Source: Pseudoflavonifractor sp. MSJ-37 (GTDB lineage Bacteria > Bacillota > Clostridia > Oscillospirales > Oscillospiraceae). From it: a stretch of DNA of 64,000 nucleotides. Below the pieces are notes generated by a model that ran no database searches, was not told the origin of the DNA, and worked only from the letters and a program-made list of their open reading frames with translations. Each line of letters starts with the position of its first letter. Within the stretch, counting starts at the first letter, position 1. The stretch spans positions 17,671-81,670 of the forward strand of contig NZ_JAHLPP010000007.1 of NCBI RefSeq assembly GCF_018917965.1. Reading direction: 5' to 3'. Positions 53,895 through 62,110 of the stretch are shown here, piece by piece. A program made the position numbers and the translations under genes.

Positions 53895-55907
53895 ATGAAA
53901 AAGCGATCTCAGGCCGTGAACGTCTGTCAGGCTGGCATGGTCTTTCCTTTCCTCTGCCTTCTGCTGGCCATGTGGGCGTTCCATCTGGCTTCCTACAGCA
54001 GGGGGCAGTTTTCGCCCTCGCTCCGGCCGCTCCTGGCGGCCTGCATCGTCTGCTCCGTCCTGGCGGAGACTGTCCTCCTGATCTTGCGGGACTATCTGGT
54101 GGAGATCTCCGCCCGGGCCTATACTGACGTCACCGGTGTCCAGGACAAGAAGGCTCTGGAGAAGTACCTCCGCCAGCTCCGGGAACGGAGCGACACGCTG
54201 GACATCGGCATCATGATGTTCGACCTGAACGGTCTCAAGCAGATCAATGACCTCTACGGCCACGACAAGGGCGACCTGTGCATCCAGACCTTCGCCTCCT
54301 TCCTGACCCGGACCCTGTCCTCCAACAGCTTCCTGGCCCGGTTCGGCGGGGATGAATTCGTCATCATCCAGGAGCACACCACCCCGGACGAGCTGGCCGC
54401 CATGGACGCCCGCCTCCAGACTCTGGTGGCGGACTATGACCGCACCGCCATCCTGCCGATCAGCTATGCGGTGGGCTACGACGTGAGCTACCGGGATCAC
54501 TACTACCTGATGGACGACCTGATGAAGATCGCCGACCAGAAGATGTACCGGGACAAGGCCGCCAAGAAGCGGCAGGAGCTGGATGCGGCCGCCCTCTCCG
54601 TCCACACAGACCGGTCTATCCCGCCGATCACCGCCGCCGCGCTGACCTCCAAGCTCCAGACGTTCCTGAACGCCTCCTCCCGCCACAGCACCCTCCTGCT
54701 GATGATGGATGTGGGGGATTTCCATCTGATCAACGACGCCTACGGCTACCAGACCGGCAACGCCGTGCTCAACGCCTTCTATGACGCCCTCCAGGCGGTG
54801 GACCGGTCCATGACCGTCTACCGGTTCCACGCCGATGTGTTCGTGGCGCTCCTGGACATCACCGGCTGGACGCTGGACGATGCTCTGGAGCAGGTCCAGA
54901 TCCAGAACCAGCAGATCGCCCAGACGATCATGGAGACCTTCCCGGTGGGGACCTTCGTGATTGACACCGGCGCCTGTCCCCTGTCCGACCCCGCAGTCCT
55001 GCCGGAGGACTATATCACCCATGCGAACACCGCCCGCCGGGCCGCCAAGCGCGAGGAGACCCATCTCTGCTGCTACACCGACGAGATGGCCCGGCAGGAG
55101 CGCCAGCGGGCCGAGGTGGTCCACTCCTTCCGCCACGCGCTGGAGTGCGGCGAGTTCCAGATCTATTTCCAGCCCAAGGTGGGCGGGGCCAGCGGCCAGA
55201 TCGAGAGCGCCGAGGTGCTGGTCCGCTGGGTCCGGCCGGACGGCACCGTCTGGATGCCGGGGATGTTCGTCCCTTTGCTGGAGGAGACCGGCGATGTGGT
55301 GGATCTGGACCTCTATGTCTACGAAAAGGCGTTCCAGTGGATGTCCCGCCGGCGGGCGGACGGACAGCGGCGGGTCCCCCTGGCTCTGAACCTGTCCCCG
55401 GTCCACTTTGCCCGGCCCCAGCTCCTCATGGACGCGGTGGACGCCCTGATCGACCGCTATCAGGTGGACACCGATGAGATCGTGTTCGAGATTACCGAGA
55501 GCGCCTACATCGAACGGCCCGACGTGGTGAACCAGCTCATCCGGGCCTTCCACAAAAAGCACATCCGGATCTCTATGGATGACTTCGGCTCCGGCTACTC
55601 CTCTCTGAACACGCTAAAGGACATCCTCTTCGACCAGGTGAAGCTGGACCGGAAATTCGTGGCCGACGGTCTCACCCCCGCCGGCGAGATCGTGATCCAG
55701 GAGCTGTTCCACCTGCTGAAGCGGATGGATAAGTCCATCGTCTGCGAGGGCATAGAGACCGAGGAGGTCTCCGACTTCCTGATCCGGGAGGGCTGTGACG
55801 AGCTCCAGGGCTTCCTGTACTACCGGCCCATCTGCGAGAACGACTTCAACGCTTTGCTCCGGCAGACTGCTCCAGCCGTAGAGGATCTGTATGTCAAAGA
55901 GGCATGA
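53895..55907 (+). CDS. Membrane GGDEF-GGDEF-EAL cyclic-di-GMP enzyme
   Basis: The 670-residue protein has two N-terminal membrane spans (about 12-32 and 44-66), an intact GGDEF domain (FGGDEF at 150-155; the RxxD inhibitory site is not seen), a degenerate second GGDEF (HADVF, 312-316) and an EAL domain with EVL (440-442), NLSP, EITES, DDFGSGYSS (562-570), Lys583 and EGIE, so phosphodiesterase activity is likely. Net activity cannot be told from sequence. It is cotranscribed with feoA. Confidence 0.9.
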   Translation: MKKRSQAVNVCQAGMVFPFLCLLLAMWAFHLASYSRGQFSPSLRPLLAACIVCSVLAETVLLILRDYLVEISARAYTDVTGVQDKKALEKYLRQLRERSDTLDIGIMMFDLNGLKQINDLYGHDKGDLCIQTFASFLTRTLSSNSFLARFGGDEFVIIQEHTTPDELAAMDARLQTLVADYDRTAILPISYAVGYDVSYRDHYYLMDDLMKIADQKMYRDKAAKKRQELDAAALSVHTDRSIPPITAAALTSKLQTFLNASSRHSTLLLMMDVGDFHLINDAYGYQTGNAVLNAFYDALQAVDRSMTVYRFHADVFVALLDITGWTLDDALEQVQIQNQQIAQTIMETFPVGTFVIDTGACPLSDPAVLPEDYITHANTARRAAKREETHLCCYTDEMARQERQRAEVVHSFRHALECGEFQIYFQPKVGGASGQIESAEVLVRWVRPDGTVWMPGMFVPLLEETGDVVDLDLYVYEKAFQWMSRRRADGQRRVPLALNLSPVHFARPQLLMDAVDALIDRYQVDTDEIVFEITESAYIERPDVVNQLIRAFHKKHIRISMDDFGSGYSSLNTLKDILFDQVKLDRKFVADGLTPAGEIVIQELFHLLKRMDKSIVCEGIETEEVSDFLIREGCDELQGFLYYRPICENDFNALLRQTAPAVEDLYVKEA

Positions 55908-55946
55908 CGGTGCTGGACCGCCTACTTTCCCCACAAATAGCAGATA

Positions 55947-55992
55947 AAAAAAGGCCATGCTCGGGACACGCGTCCCTGGCATGGCCTTTTTT
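55947..55992 (+). terminator. Bidirectional terminator after the GGDEF/EAL gene
   Basis: AAAAAAGGCCATGC pairs with GCATGGCCTTTTTT with an inner GGGAC/GTCCC stem. It serves both the + strand unit and the minus-strand aldolase gene. Confidence 0.88.
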
Positions 55993-56002
55993 ATCGGTCC
56001 GC

Positions 56003-56770
56003 TCAGCGCTTGAGCTGGTCGTACAGGGCCTGATAGGCGTGGATCAGCAGGAAGGTGTCCGCCCCCACGGCCACGCTGTCGAAGCCCTGTTCCACATAGC
56101 GGTGGGCAGTCTCCGCGTCACCGGCGAAGGTCATGGTCATCTTGCCGCTGGCCCTGCACGCCGCCACGATCCGGTCGATCGCCCGCCGGAGCTCCGGGGC
56201 ATCCAACTGGAGTGGGATCCCCAGGGCAATGGACAGGTCCATGGGCCCCACGAAGATGCCGTCCACCCCGTCGATGGCGGCGATCTCCTCGATGTGCTCC
56301 AGACACTCCCGGGTCTCACACTGAGGCATGAGGATGGTCCGGCGGTTGGCCTCCTCCATGTAGGCGGTGGGGGCGAAGCCCGGCCGGGTCCCCCAGCGGC
56401 AGTCCCGGGTAGGCAGATAGCCCCGGTCCCCCAGGGGGGCGAACTTGGCGTAGGCCACCAGCGTCCGGACCTCTTCTGCCGTCTTGACAGCGGGGATGAT
56501 GAGCCCGGCGGCGCCGGCATCCAGAGGATGGAGCACCGACCGGCGGGAGATCTCCCCGATCCGCACCATGGGGGCCATGCCCGCCGCCTCTGCCGCCGCG
56601 ATGGCGGCCGTCATGGTGTCGGTGCCGATCTCCTGATGCTCCCCGTCGATGATGACGAAATCGAAGGGGGCGCAGGCGATGTTCTCGACCGCGACCGTGC
56701 TCTTCAGCTGCGTGAAAGTACCATAGGCCGTCTGTTTGTCGTTCCATCGGTCCAAAAGCTTGTTCTCCAT
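56003..56770 (-). CDS. HpcH/HpaI-family aldolase
   Basis: The 255-residue class II aldolase-type TIM barrel has VIIDGEHQ (metal/pyruvate region), MVRIGE, PLGDRGYLP (Arg), LMPQCETREC and FVGPMDLSIALG. Such enzymes cleave or form 2-keto-3-deoxy sugar acids or 4-hydroxy-2-oxoacids; the substrate here is unknown. It stands alone, with a promoter at 56830-56859 and a shared terminator. Confidence 0.85.
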   Translation of the reverse strand: MENKLLDRWNDKQTAYGTFTQLKSTVAVENIACAPFDFVIIDGEHQEIGTDTMTAAIAAAEAAGMAPMVRIGEISRRSVLHPLDAGAAGLIIPAVKTAEEVRTLVAYAKFAPLGDRGYLPTRDCRWGTRPGFAPTAYMEEANRRTILMPQCETRECLEHIEEIAAIDGVDGIFVGPMDLSIALGIPLQLDAPELRRAIDRIVAACRASGKMTMTFAGDAETAHRYVEQGFDSVAVGADTFLLIHAYQALYDQLKR

Positions 56771-56829
56771 CCCACTTTTTGCTCCTTTCAGCCCCGCCTC
56801 TCCGGCGAGCTCCTGTTTCGAGGTCTATT

Positions 56830-56859
56830 ATTATACTATTTCCCATGACGGAAAGTAAA
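56830..56859 (-). promoter_or_regulatory. Promoter of the aldolase gene
   Basis: TTTACT, an 18-nt spacer and perfect TATAAT, about 60 nt before the start codon. Confidence 0.6.
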
Positions 56860-56865
56860 GGCCGG

Positions 56866-57040
56866 CAGGACCGGGAAGCCGTTCTATATCGAGACTGGAC
56901 CGCTGTCCGGATAGATGATACCAGTGTTTTGGATGACGCCTCGGAGAACATCATCACCCTCGTCACCTGTGTGATGGTCCAGCCGGATCACCGCTGGTGT
57001 GTGCAGACGCGGCAGAAGCAGGATCGATATCAAAAACTTC
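56866..57040 (+). pseudogene. Sortase-like C-terminal relic
   Basis: The + strand frame reads DASENIITLVTCVMVQPDHRW and resembles the end of a sortase around the active-site Cys (TLVTC). It has no start codon with a ribosome site and no N-terminal catalytic His region, so it is a broken remnant. The assignment rests on a short motif. Confidence 0.35.
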
Positions 57041-57081
57041 GTTCCATAATAGCTCCAAAAGGTGGTGACAGGATCATGGGA

Positions 57082-57478
57082 TCAAAAAACAGACCGCCGC
57101 CTCTACTGCGGAGGTCTCCCGCTATGTTCCAAAGGCAGGCGACGTGATCCGCTGTGACGACGGGACCGACTACACCATCACGGATGTGTCCCGCTGGGAC
57201 AACGATGCCGTTTCCGGCGCACCGCCGGGAGAGCTACCTGCCGCCACCTGCGACTGGAGCAAGCTGCCCCAGCCGGAAATGCCACGGGCAGAAGCGCGTC
57301 ACTTTACCAGTGGCGGGCAGAGCAGATCACAGCGCCATTCGATTCCTGCCCTCCGGGAACCTACTCCATGGGGGCATGGGATGTCTACAAAAACGGCGTG
57401 TTCCAGTACACGGGATACCGCATCGATGGCATCGGATACGCAGGCTCTTTTCCCCTCAGATCTTGTTTTACCCATTGA
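57082..57478 (+). pseudogene. Frameshifted relic of unknown protein
   Basis: A + strand frame (KAGDVIRCDDGTDYTITDVSRWD...EARH) stops making sense near 57303, where the sense-like reading continues in another frame (YQWRAEQITAPFDSCPPGTYSMGAWDVYK...) to a stop at 57473. One base has apparently been lost or gained. No start or ribosome site is apparent. The family is not recognised. Confidence 0.5.
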
Positions 57479-57504
57479 CAAGGTATGTTTCTATCTGTTA
57501 CACT
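57475..57504 (+). promoter_or_regulatory. Promoter of the PepSY lipoprotein gene
   Basis: TTGACA, an 18-nt spacer and TACACT, about 33 nt before the start codon. Confidence 0.65.
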
Positions 57505-57536
57505 TCACGCAATACTCACGAATGGAGGAACGCCCC

Positions 57537-58160
57537 GTGAAACGAAAATGGCTTTTGACCGGAACAGCGCTCATGCTTGCGGCGGCGCTGGCCGGGTGCG
57601 GTAATGCGCCTGCGGCAGATCAGGCGGCGAAGATCAGCATGGAGCAGGCGCAGACGGATACCACTGCATCCGGCACGGCTGGTGCACCGGCACAGACCGC
57701 GCCCAGCACCTCCTCCGGCGCGGTGGATGAGGCTAAGGCGCAGGAGATTGCCCTTGCTCACGCCGGGATCGAGGCGGCAGACGCCACCATCACCAAGTCC
57801 AAGCTGGATCATGACGATGGCCGTCAGGTCTACGAGATCGAGTGGTACGCAAACGGTGCAAAATACGACTATGAGGTCGACGCCGCCACCGGCGAGATCC
57901 TCAACTCCGCCTACGAGGCGAAAACCGTGGTCGGCACCGGCAACAGCGCCACCGTCAGCGAGACGACGGCAAAGCAGACTGCCCTTGCCCGCGTATCCGG
58001 CGCAACAGCCAGCGACATCTATGAGTGGAAACTGGACTACGACGATGGACGCCCGGAGTATGAGGGCAAGATCATCTACGGCGGCACGGAGCACGAATTC
58101 ACCATCGACGCCACCTCCGGCACCGTCACCGAATGGGAAGCTGAGCCCCTGGACCACTAA
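57537..58160 (+). CDS. PepSY-domain lipoprotein
   Basis: The 207-residue protein starts with GTG 57537 (GGAGG eight bases before; an ATG five codons earlier lacks proper spacing). It has a lipoprotein signal with lipobox LAGC (about 19-22), a Thr/Ala-rich linker and two PepSY domains (about 63-124 and 133-204) with repeated DYDDGR-type strands. PepSY domains are often linked to protease inhibition or to the regulation of membrane signalling; the role here is unknown. The unit ends at a terminator (58181-58222). Confidence 0.82.
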   Translation: MKRKWLLTGTALMLAAALAGCGNAPAADQAAKISMEQAQTDTTASGTAGAPAQTAPSTSSGAVDEAKAQEIALAHAGIEAADATITKSKLDHDDGRQVYEIEWYANGAKYDYEVDAATGEILNSAYEAKTVVGTGNSATVSETTAKQTALARVSGATASDIYEWKLDYDDGRPEYEGKIIYGGTEHEFTIDATSGTVTEWEAEPLDH

Positions 58161-58180
58161 ACCTCACAGCAAATATCACG

Positions 58181-58222
58181 CCCTATGGACGAAAAGATCG
58201 TCCATAGGGCGCTTTTGTTTTT
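58181..58222 (+). terminator. Terminator of the PepSY gene
   Basis: CCCTATGGACG pairs with CGTCCATAGGG and is followed by CTTTTGTTTTTTT. Confidence 0.9.
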
Positions 58223-58258
58223 TCGACAAAGCTCGGGAAGCTTCACCCGGCCGGAGTA

Positions 58259-58354
58259 AACTGTGGATACCACATCAAGGAGGTCACGCCGGAGCAGGCC
58301 CATGAGATTGGCATGGAGCTTGCAAAAGGAATCCTGGGTGGCAAGTATGAATAA
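58259..58354 (+). pseudogene. Relaxase fragment (mobilisation protein)
   Basis: A 31-codon stretch (NCGYHIKEVTPEQAHEIGME, then LAKGILGGKYE and stop) matches the conserved region of Firmicutes relaxases/mobilisation proteins of conjugative elements (GYHI...EVTPEQAHEIG...). It has no start, no upstream sequence and ends prematurely, so it is a relic. Confidence 0.6.
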
Positions 58355-58397
58355 GAATTTCAAAGGTTTTTTCAGACTCAATGATCCTATGTAATTT

Positions 58398-58698
58398 AGA
58401 CCCGCCGAAGCAGGTCTCAGCGTGTCGAAAAAGTTCGACACGCTTCTCAGAAATGCCAGTTCGTTCTTTGTGAAGAACGAACTGGCATTTCTGAGAGGGA
58501 GATGCAGGCCGCCACGCGCACTCGCTACGCTCGTACACTTGCGGCCTGAGAAGAGTTTTTTCTGAGGCGCATGTCCCCAGAAAAAACGCCTTGCATCTTA
58601 TTCCGTCACCTGCGGGTGACGGAACTCTGCGAGGCCCTTGCATCGTTCTCCGTGAGAGATCACTTTTTTGACAGACTGAGACCTGCCGAAGCAGGTCT
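58398..58698 (+). repeat. Terminator-bracketed repeat element, copy A
   Basis: The 20-bp hairpin AGACCCGCCGAAGCAGGTCT (58398-58417) recurs at 58679-58698 (19 of 20 identical) followed by T7. Between them lies a 261-bp insert with imperfect inverted ends (CTCAGCGTGTCGAAAAAG against its right-end counterpart, about 16 of 19 matching). The core at 58501-58635 is nearly identical to copy B (about 11 differences over 135 bases, no gaps). Internal stems include CAGTTCGTTCTT/AAGAACGAACTG and CCGTCACC/GGTGACGG. No convincing coding frame is seen. Confidence 0.8.
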
Positions 58699-58749
58699 TT
58701 TTTTATTTCAGCATGATCTCTCTATCCTCAGCGCCGAGCATATAAGCCC

Positions 58750-59213
58750 CCTTTGCAAAAGCATCTCTCGATCATAACCTTGTGGTGGCGTTACCGAATG
58801 GACGCCCTTGTGAGGAAACGGTCATTTCCAACGCATTTCGATGCTTGAAGCGGGATGCACAGCTCCCTGATGTGGTCTTTCATTCTCTCCGTCATTCCAG
58901 TACCACCTACAAATTAAAACTGAACCACGGCGATCTGAAAGCCACCCAGGGCGATACGGGCCATGCCGAGATTGACATGATAACCAGTATCTATGCTCAC
59001 ATTCTGGACGAGGATAGAAAGGTCAATGCTCAGAAATTCGAGACAGCCTTCTATGCCAAGCCTGATCTTCGCAATGTCCGTCCACCGGAAGAACCGGTAA
59101 AATCGGAGCCTGCGACCCTGGACCTTGAAAGCCTTGTGGAGCAGCTTCAGAAGTCGCCGGAGCTGGCAAGTGCGCTCGCAGCCCTGATAGCGGCGCAAGC
59201 CCCGGCAAAGTGA
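58750..59213 (+). pseudogene. Tyrosine recombinase/integrase, C-terminal fragment
   Basis: The frame from about 58750 encodes the catalytic C-terminal part of a phage/ICE-type integrase: HSLRH (His-x-x-Arg), QGDTGHAE and the nucleophile Tyr in SIYAHI. The first catalytic Arg, the SAM-like core-binding domain and the start are missing, so it is 5'-truncated. It is followed by the tRNA-Arg cluster, the usual position of an integrase next to its attachment site. An ATG at 58782 could allow translation of a partial protein. Confidence 0.75.
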
Positions 59214-59312
59214 TCCGAAAAATCGAATTAGCAAAACGCAGAATTTTCTTAGCAAATTTCTGAAAAGCGTTCGAGTCCAATTAGCAAATATACATCATGC
59301 GGCGTATAAAAA

Positions 59313-59345
59313 TCTCCCGGTAACGGAAGTGAAATTACCGGGAGA
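59313..59345 (+). terminator. Hairpin after the integrase fragment
   Basis: TCTCCCGGTAA pairs with TTACCGGGAGA (11 bp, 11-nt loop). The repeated word TTAGCAAA occurs three times just upstream (59229-59288), a pattern seen in recombinase-binding regions; its role is uncertain. Confidence 0.5.
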
Positions 59346-59353
59346 AGGAGGAA

Positions 59354-59392
59354 CAAAAAAACGCTGCAAACCCCGAAAAAAGGCTTGCAGCG
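59354..59392 (-). terminator. Terminator of tRNA-Arg
   Basis: CGCTGCAA pairs with TTGCAGCG around a 15-nt loop and is followed on the minus strand by T7, 9 nt after the tRNA. Confidence 0.85.
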
Positions 59393-59400
59393 GTGCTTTC

Positions 59401-59477
59401 TGGCGTCCCAGAGAGGATTTGAACCTCCGACCCCACGCTTAGGAGGCGTGTGCTCTATCCAGCTGAGCTACTGAGAC
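59401..59477 (-). tRNA. tRNA-Arg (anticodon CCU)
   Basis: All arms pair: acceptor GTCTCAG/CTGGGAC, D-arm with TAGCTCAGCTGGATAGAGC, anticodon stem CACGC/GCGTG with loop CTCCTAA (anticodon CCT, reading AGG) and T-arm GGAGGTTCAAATCCTC. The CCA end is encoded. This is a classic integration site for ICEs and phages. Confidence 0.95.
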
Positions 59478-59503
59478 ATTTATAAGTTTTATGCAATTTT
59501 CAA

Positions 59504-59570
59504 GGCTCGAAGGAATCGAACAATCTGCCGCTTAGGAGGCGGACGCTCTATCCTGCTGAGCTACAGACGC
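59504..59570 (-). pseudogene. Degenerate tRNA-Arg(CCU) copy 1
   Basis: The D-arm (GTAGCTCAGCAGGATAGAGC) and anticodon arm (CCGC-CTCCTAA-GCGG) match the intact tRNA, but the T-stem and acceptor ends do not pair. It is probably an attachment-site scar or decayed duplicate. Confidence 0.8.
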
Positions 59571-59594
59571 TTGTTGTGAAATTGTGGAAAAAGT

Positions 59595-59670
59595 GGTGCC
59601 ATCGGTAATCGATGTCCGTGCGCTCAGGAGGGGTGCGCTCTATCCGATCGAACTGCTGGCGCATAGAGCC
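59595..59670 (-). pseudogene. Degenerate tRNA-Arg(CCU) copy 2
   Basis: A more decayed copy retains GGATAGAGCGCACCCCTCCT and the anticodon-loop word CTCCTGA, while the rest has drifted. Together with the previous copy it indicates repeated events at the same tRNA. Confidence 0.6.
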
Positions 59671-59816
59671 ATGCTCAAGGTGATATTTTACCCGAAATGC
59701 CCCGGACTGTCAACCGCCGATCCCCGCAGGGACACGCAAAGCGACCGTATGGCCCGGAAGCCGGACCGCTTCCATTGGAAGAATAGCCGAAAAGCCGTCC
59801 CTAACCGCAAAAAAAG

Positions 59817-59845
59817 TTGCATTCTGCCGTCCGACAGACTATAAT
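59817..59845 (+). promoter_or_regulatory. Promoter of typA
   Basis: TTGCAT, a 17-nt spacer and perfect TATAAT, about 90 nt before the start codon. Confidence 0.75.
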
Positions 59846-59934
59846 ATTGGACTGAGATTTTCGTATGCTTCATCATGTCTGCACGCGCCCCGCGCCTGCG
59901 GGTCCCGTGGACCGATCAGGAGGAATCACCAAAT

Positions 59935-61761
59935 ATGCAGGATCAACATTTGAGGAACGTTGCCATCATCGCGCACGTCGATCATGGCAAGACCACTCTG
60001 GTGGATGAGATGCTCAAGCAGGGCGGCATCTACCGGGAGAACCAGGCCACCGTGGACCGCGTCATGGACTCCGGCGACCTGGAGCGGGAGCGCGGCATCA
60101 CCATCCTGGCCAAGAACACCGCCGTCCACTACAAGGACGTGAAGATCAACATCGTGGACACTCCGGGCCACGCCGATTTCGGCGGCGAGGTGGAGCGCAT
60201 CCTGAAGATGGTCAACGGCGTCATCCTGCTGGTGGACGCCGCCGAGGGCCCCATGCCCCAGACCCGCTTCGTGCTGTCCAAGGCCCTGGAGCTGGGCCAT
60301 AAGGTCATCGTGGTCATCAACAAGATCGACCGTCCTGACCAGCGCATCCACGAGGTGGTGGACGAGGTGCTGGAGCTCCTGCTGGACCTGAACGCCACCG
60401 ACGAGCAGTTCGAGTCCCCCACTCTGTTCTGCTCCGGCCGTCAGGGCACCGCCTCCTACTCCCCCGACGTGCCCGGCACCGACCTGACCCCGCTGTTCGA
60501 GACCATCGTGAACTATATCCCCGCCCCCGAGGCCGATGTGGACAAGCCCTTCCAGATGCTGGTCTCCTCCATCGACTACAACGAGTTCGTGGGCCGGATC
60601 GCCATCGGCCGCATCGAGCGCGGCACCATCAAGCAGAACCAGGAGATCGTGGTCTGCAACTACCACGACCCTGACGCCGCCCCTCAGAAGGCCAAGGCGG
60701 TCTCCCTCTATGAGTTCGATGGTCTGGGCAAGATGCCCGTCACCCAGTCCACCGCCGGCAACATCATCGCCATGAGCGGCATCGGTGACATCACCATCGG
60801 CGACACCATCTGCTCCCCCGACGCGGTGGAGCCCATGGAGTTCGTGAAGATCTCCGCCCCCACCATCGAGATGACCTTCTCCGTGAACGACTCCCCCTTC
60901 GCCGGCCGCGAGGGCAAGTTCGTCACCTCCCGCCAGCTGCGGGAGCGCCTGTTCCGTGAGACCCTGAAGGACGTGTCCCTGAAGGTCACTGAGACGGAGA
61001 ACACCGACTCCTTCAACGTGGCCGGCCGCGGCGAGATGTCCCTGTCCATCCTGATCGAGACCATGCGCCGGGAGGGCTATGAGTTCCAGGTCTCCCCGCC
61101 CCGTGTGCTGTATCAGGAGATCGACGGCAAGAAGTGCGAGCCCATCGAGCGTCTGGTGGTGGACGTGCCCTCCGATTCCGTGGGCGCGGTCATGGAGAAG
61201 ATCGGCGCCCGGAAGGGTGAGCTGCTGGAGATGAACCCCGTGGGCGACCGCATGAAGCTGGAGTTCCTGGTCCCCGCCCGCGGCCTGTTCGGCTACCGCA
61301 ACGAGTTCCTGACCGACACCAAGGGCGAGGGCATCATGGCCTCCGTCTTTGAGTGCTACGCCCCCTATAAGGGCGACATCGCCCGCCGTTCCACCGGCTC
61401 TCTGGTGGCCTTCGAGACCGGCGAGGCCGTGACCTACGGCCTGTTCAACGCCCAGGACCGCGGCGTCCTGTTCATCGGCGCGGGCACCCCCGTCTACGCC
61501 GGCATGGTGGTGGGCGAGACCCCCAAGCAGGAGGACATCTCCGTCAACATCTGCAAGAAGAAGCAGCTGACCAACATGCGCGCTTCCGGCTCCGATGAGG
61601 CCCTGCGCCTCACCCCGCCCCGCCAGATGTCTCTGGAGCAGTGCATGGAGTTCTTGGGCGACGACGAGCTGCTGGAGGTCACCCCGGAGAACCTGCGTCT
61701 GCGCAAGCGTCTGCTGGACCACAGTGCCCGGATGCGCGAGGCCTCCAAGAAGAAGGCCTGA
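59935..61761 (+). CDS. typA: Translational GTPase TypA/BipA
   Basis: The 608-residue GTPase has the P-loop AHVDHGKTTL (about 13-22), switch region RERGITI, DTPGHADFGGEV and NKIDRPD, followed by EF-G-like domains and the BipA C-terminal domain. It assists ribosome biogenesis and growth at low temperature or under stress. ATG 59935 has AGGAGG; an upstream in-frame extension is rejected. It ends at a hairpin that brackets repeat copy B. Confidence 0.95.
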   Translation: MQDQHLRNVAIIAHVDHGKTTLVDEMLKQGGIYRENQATVDRVMDSGDLERERGITILAKNTAVHYKDVKINIVDTPGHADFGGEVERILKMVNGVILLVDAAEGPMPQTRFVLSKALELGHKVIVVINKIDRPDQRIHEVVDEVLELLLDLNATDEQFESPTLFCSGRQGTASYSPDVPGTDLTPLFETIVNYIPAPEADVDKPFQMLVSSIDYNEFVGRIAIGRIERGTIKQNQEIVVCNYHDPDAAPQKAKAVSLYEFDGLGKMPVTQSTAGNIIAMSGIGDITIGDTICSPDAVEPMEFVKISAPTIEMTFSVNDSPFAGREGKFVTSRQLRERLFRETLKDVSLKVTETENTDSFNVAGRGEMSLSILIETMRREGYEFQVSPPRVLYQEIDGKKCEPIERLVVDVPSDSVGAVMEKIGARKGELLEMNPVGDRMKLEFLVPARGLFGYRNEFLTDTKGEGIMASVFECYAPYKGDIARRSTGSLVAFETGEAVTYGLFNAQDRGVLFIGAGTPVYAGMVVGETPKQEDISVNICKKKQLTNMRASGSDEALRLTPPRQMSLEQCMEFLGDDELLEVTPENLRLRKRLLDHSARMREASKKKA

Positions 61762-61787
61762 GCCTCTTCTCCCCAAAACACACACGA

Positions 61788-62075
61788 AGGCCCCGGACGA
61801 GCCGTCCGGGGCCTTGGCGTGTCGAACCAGTTCGACACGCCTCTCAGAAATGCAAGCATTTCTTCGATAGGATGCAGGCCGCCGCGCGCACTCGCTTTGC
61901 TCGCACACTAGCGGCCTGAGAAGAGTTTTTTCTGAGGCACATGTCCTCAGAAAAAACGTCTTACACTTTATTCCGTCACCTGCGGGTGACGGAACTCTGC
62001 GAGGCTTTTCATCTCTCAATGAAAGAAACGGCTTTCTTGACAGACTGAGGCCCCGGACGAGCCGTCCGGGGCCTT
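61788..62075 (+). repeat. Terminator-bracketed repeat element, copy B
   Basis: The 28-bp typA terminator hairpin (AGGCCCCGGAC and GTCCGGGGCCTT arms, 61788-61815) recurs exactly at 62048-62075, followed by TTCCC. The 232-bp insert has the same core (61871-62005) and end signals (GTGTCGAA.. on the left, TTGACAGACTGAG on the right) as copy A. The left copy probably represents the original terminator of typA. Confidence 0.8.
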
Positions 62076-62110
62076 TTCCCATCTGATCTCGATATGACAG
62101 GAGCGATATC

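Noticed and set aside
59229..59290. CRISPR array from the TTAGCAAA repeats
   Set aside because: The repeats are only 8 bases long with irregular spacing; there are no cas genes.
59571..59700. A second functional tRNA gene
   Set aside because: The acceptor and T-stems do not pair in either tRNA-like copy, so both are treated as pseudogenes.
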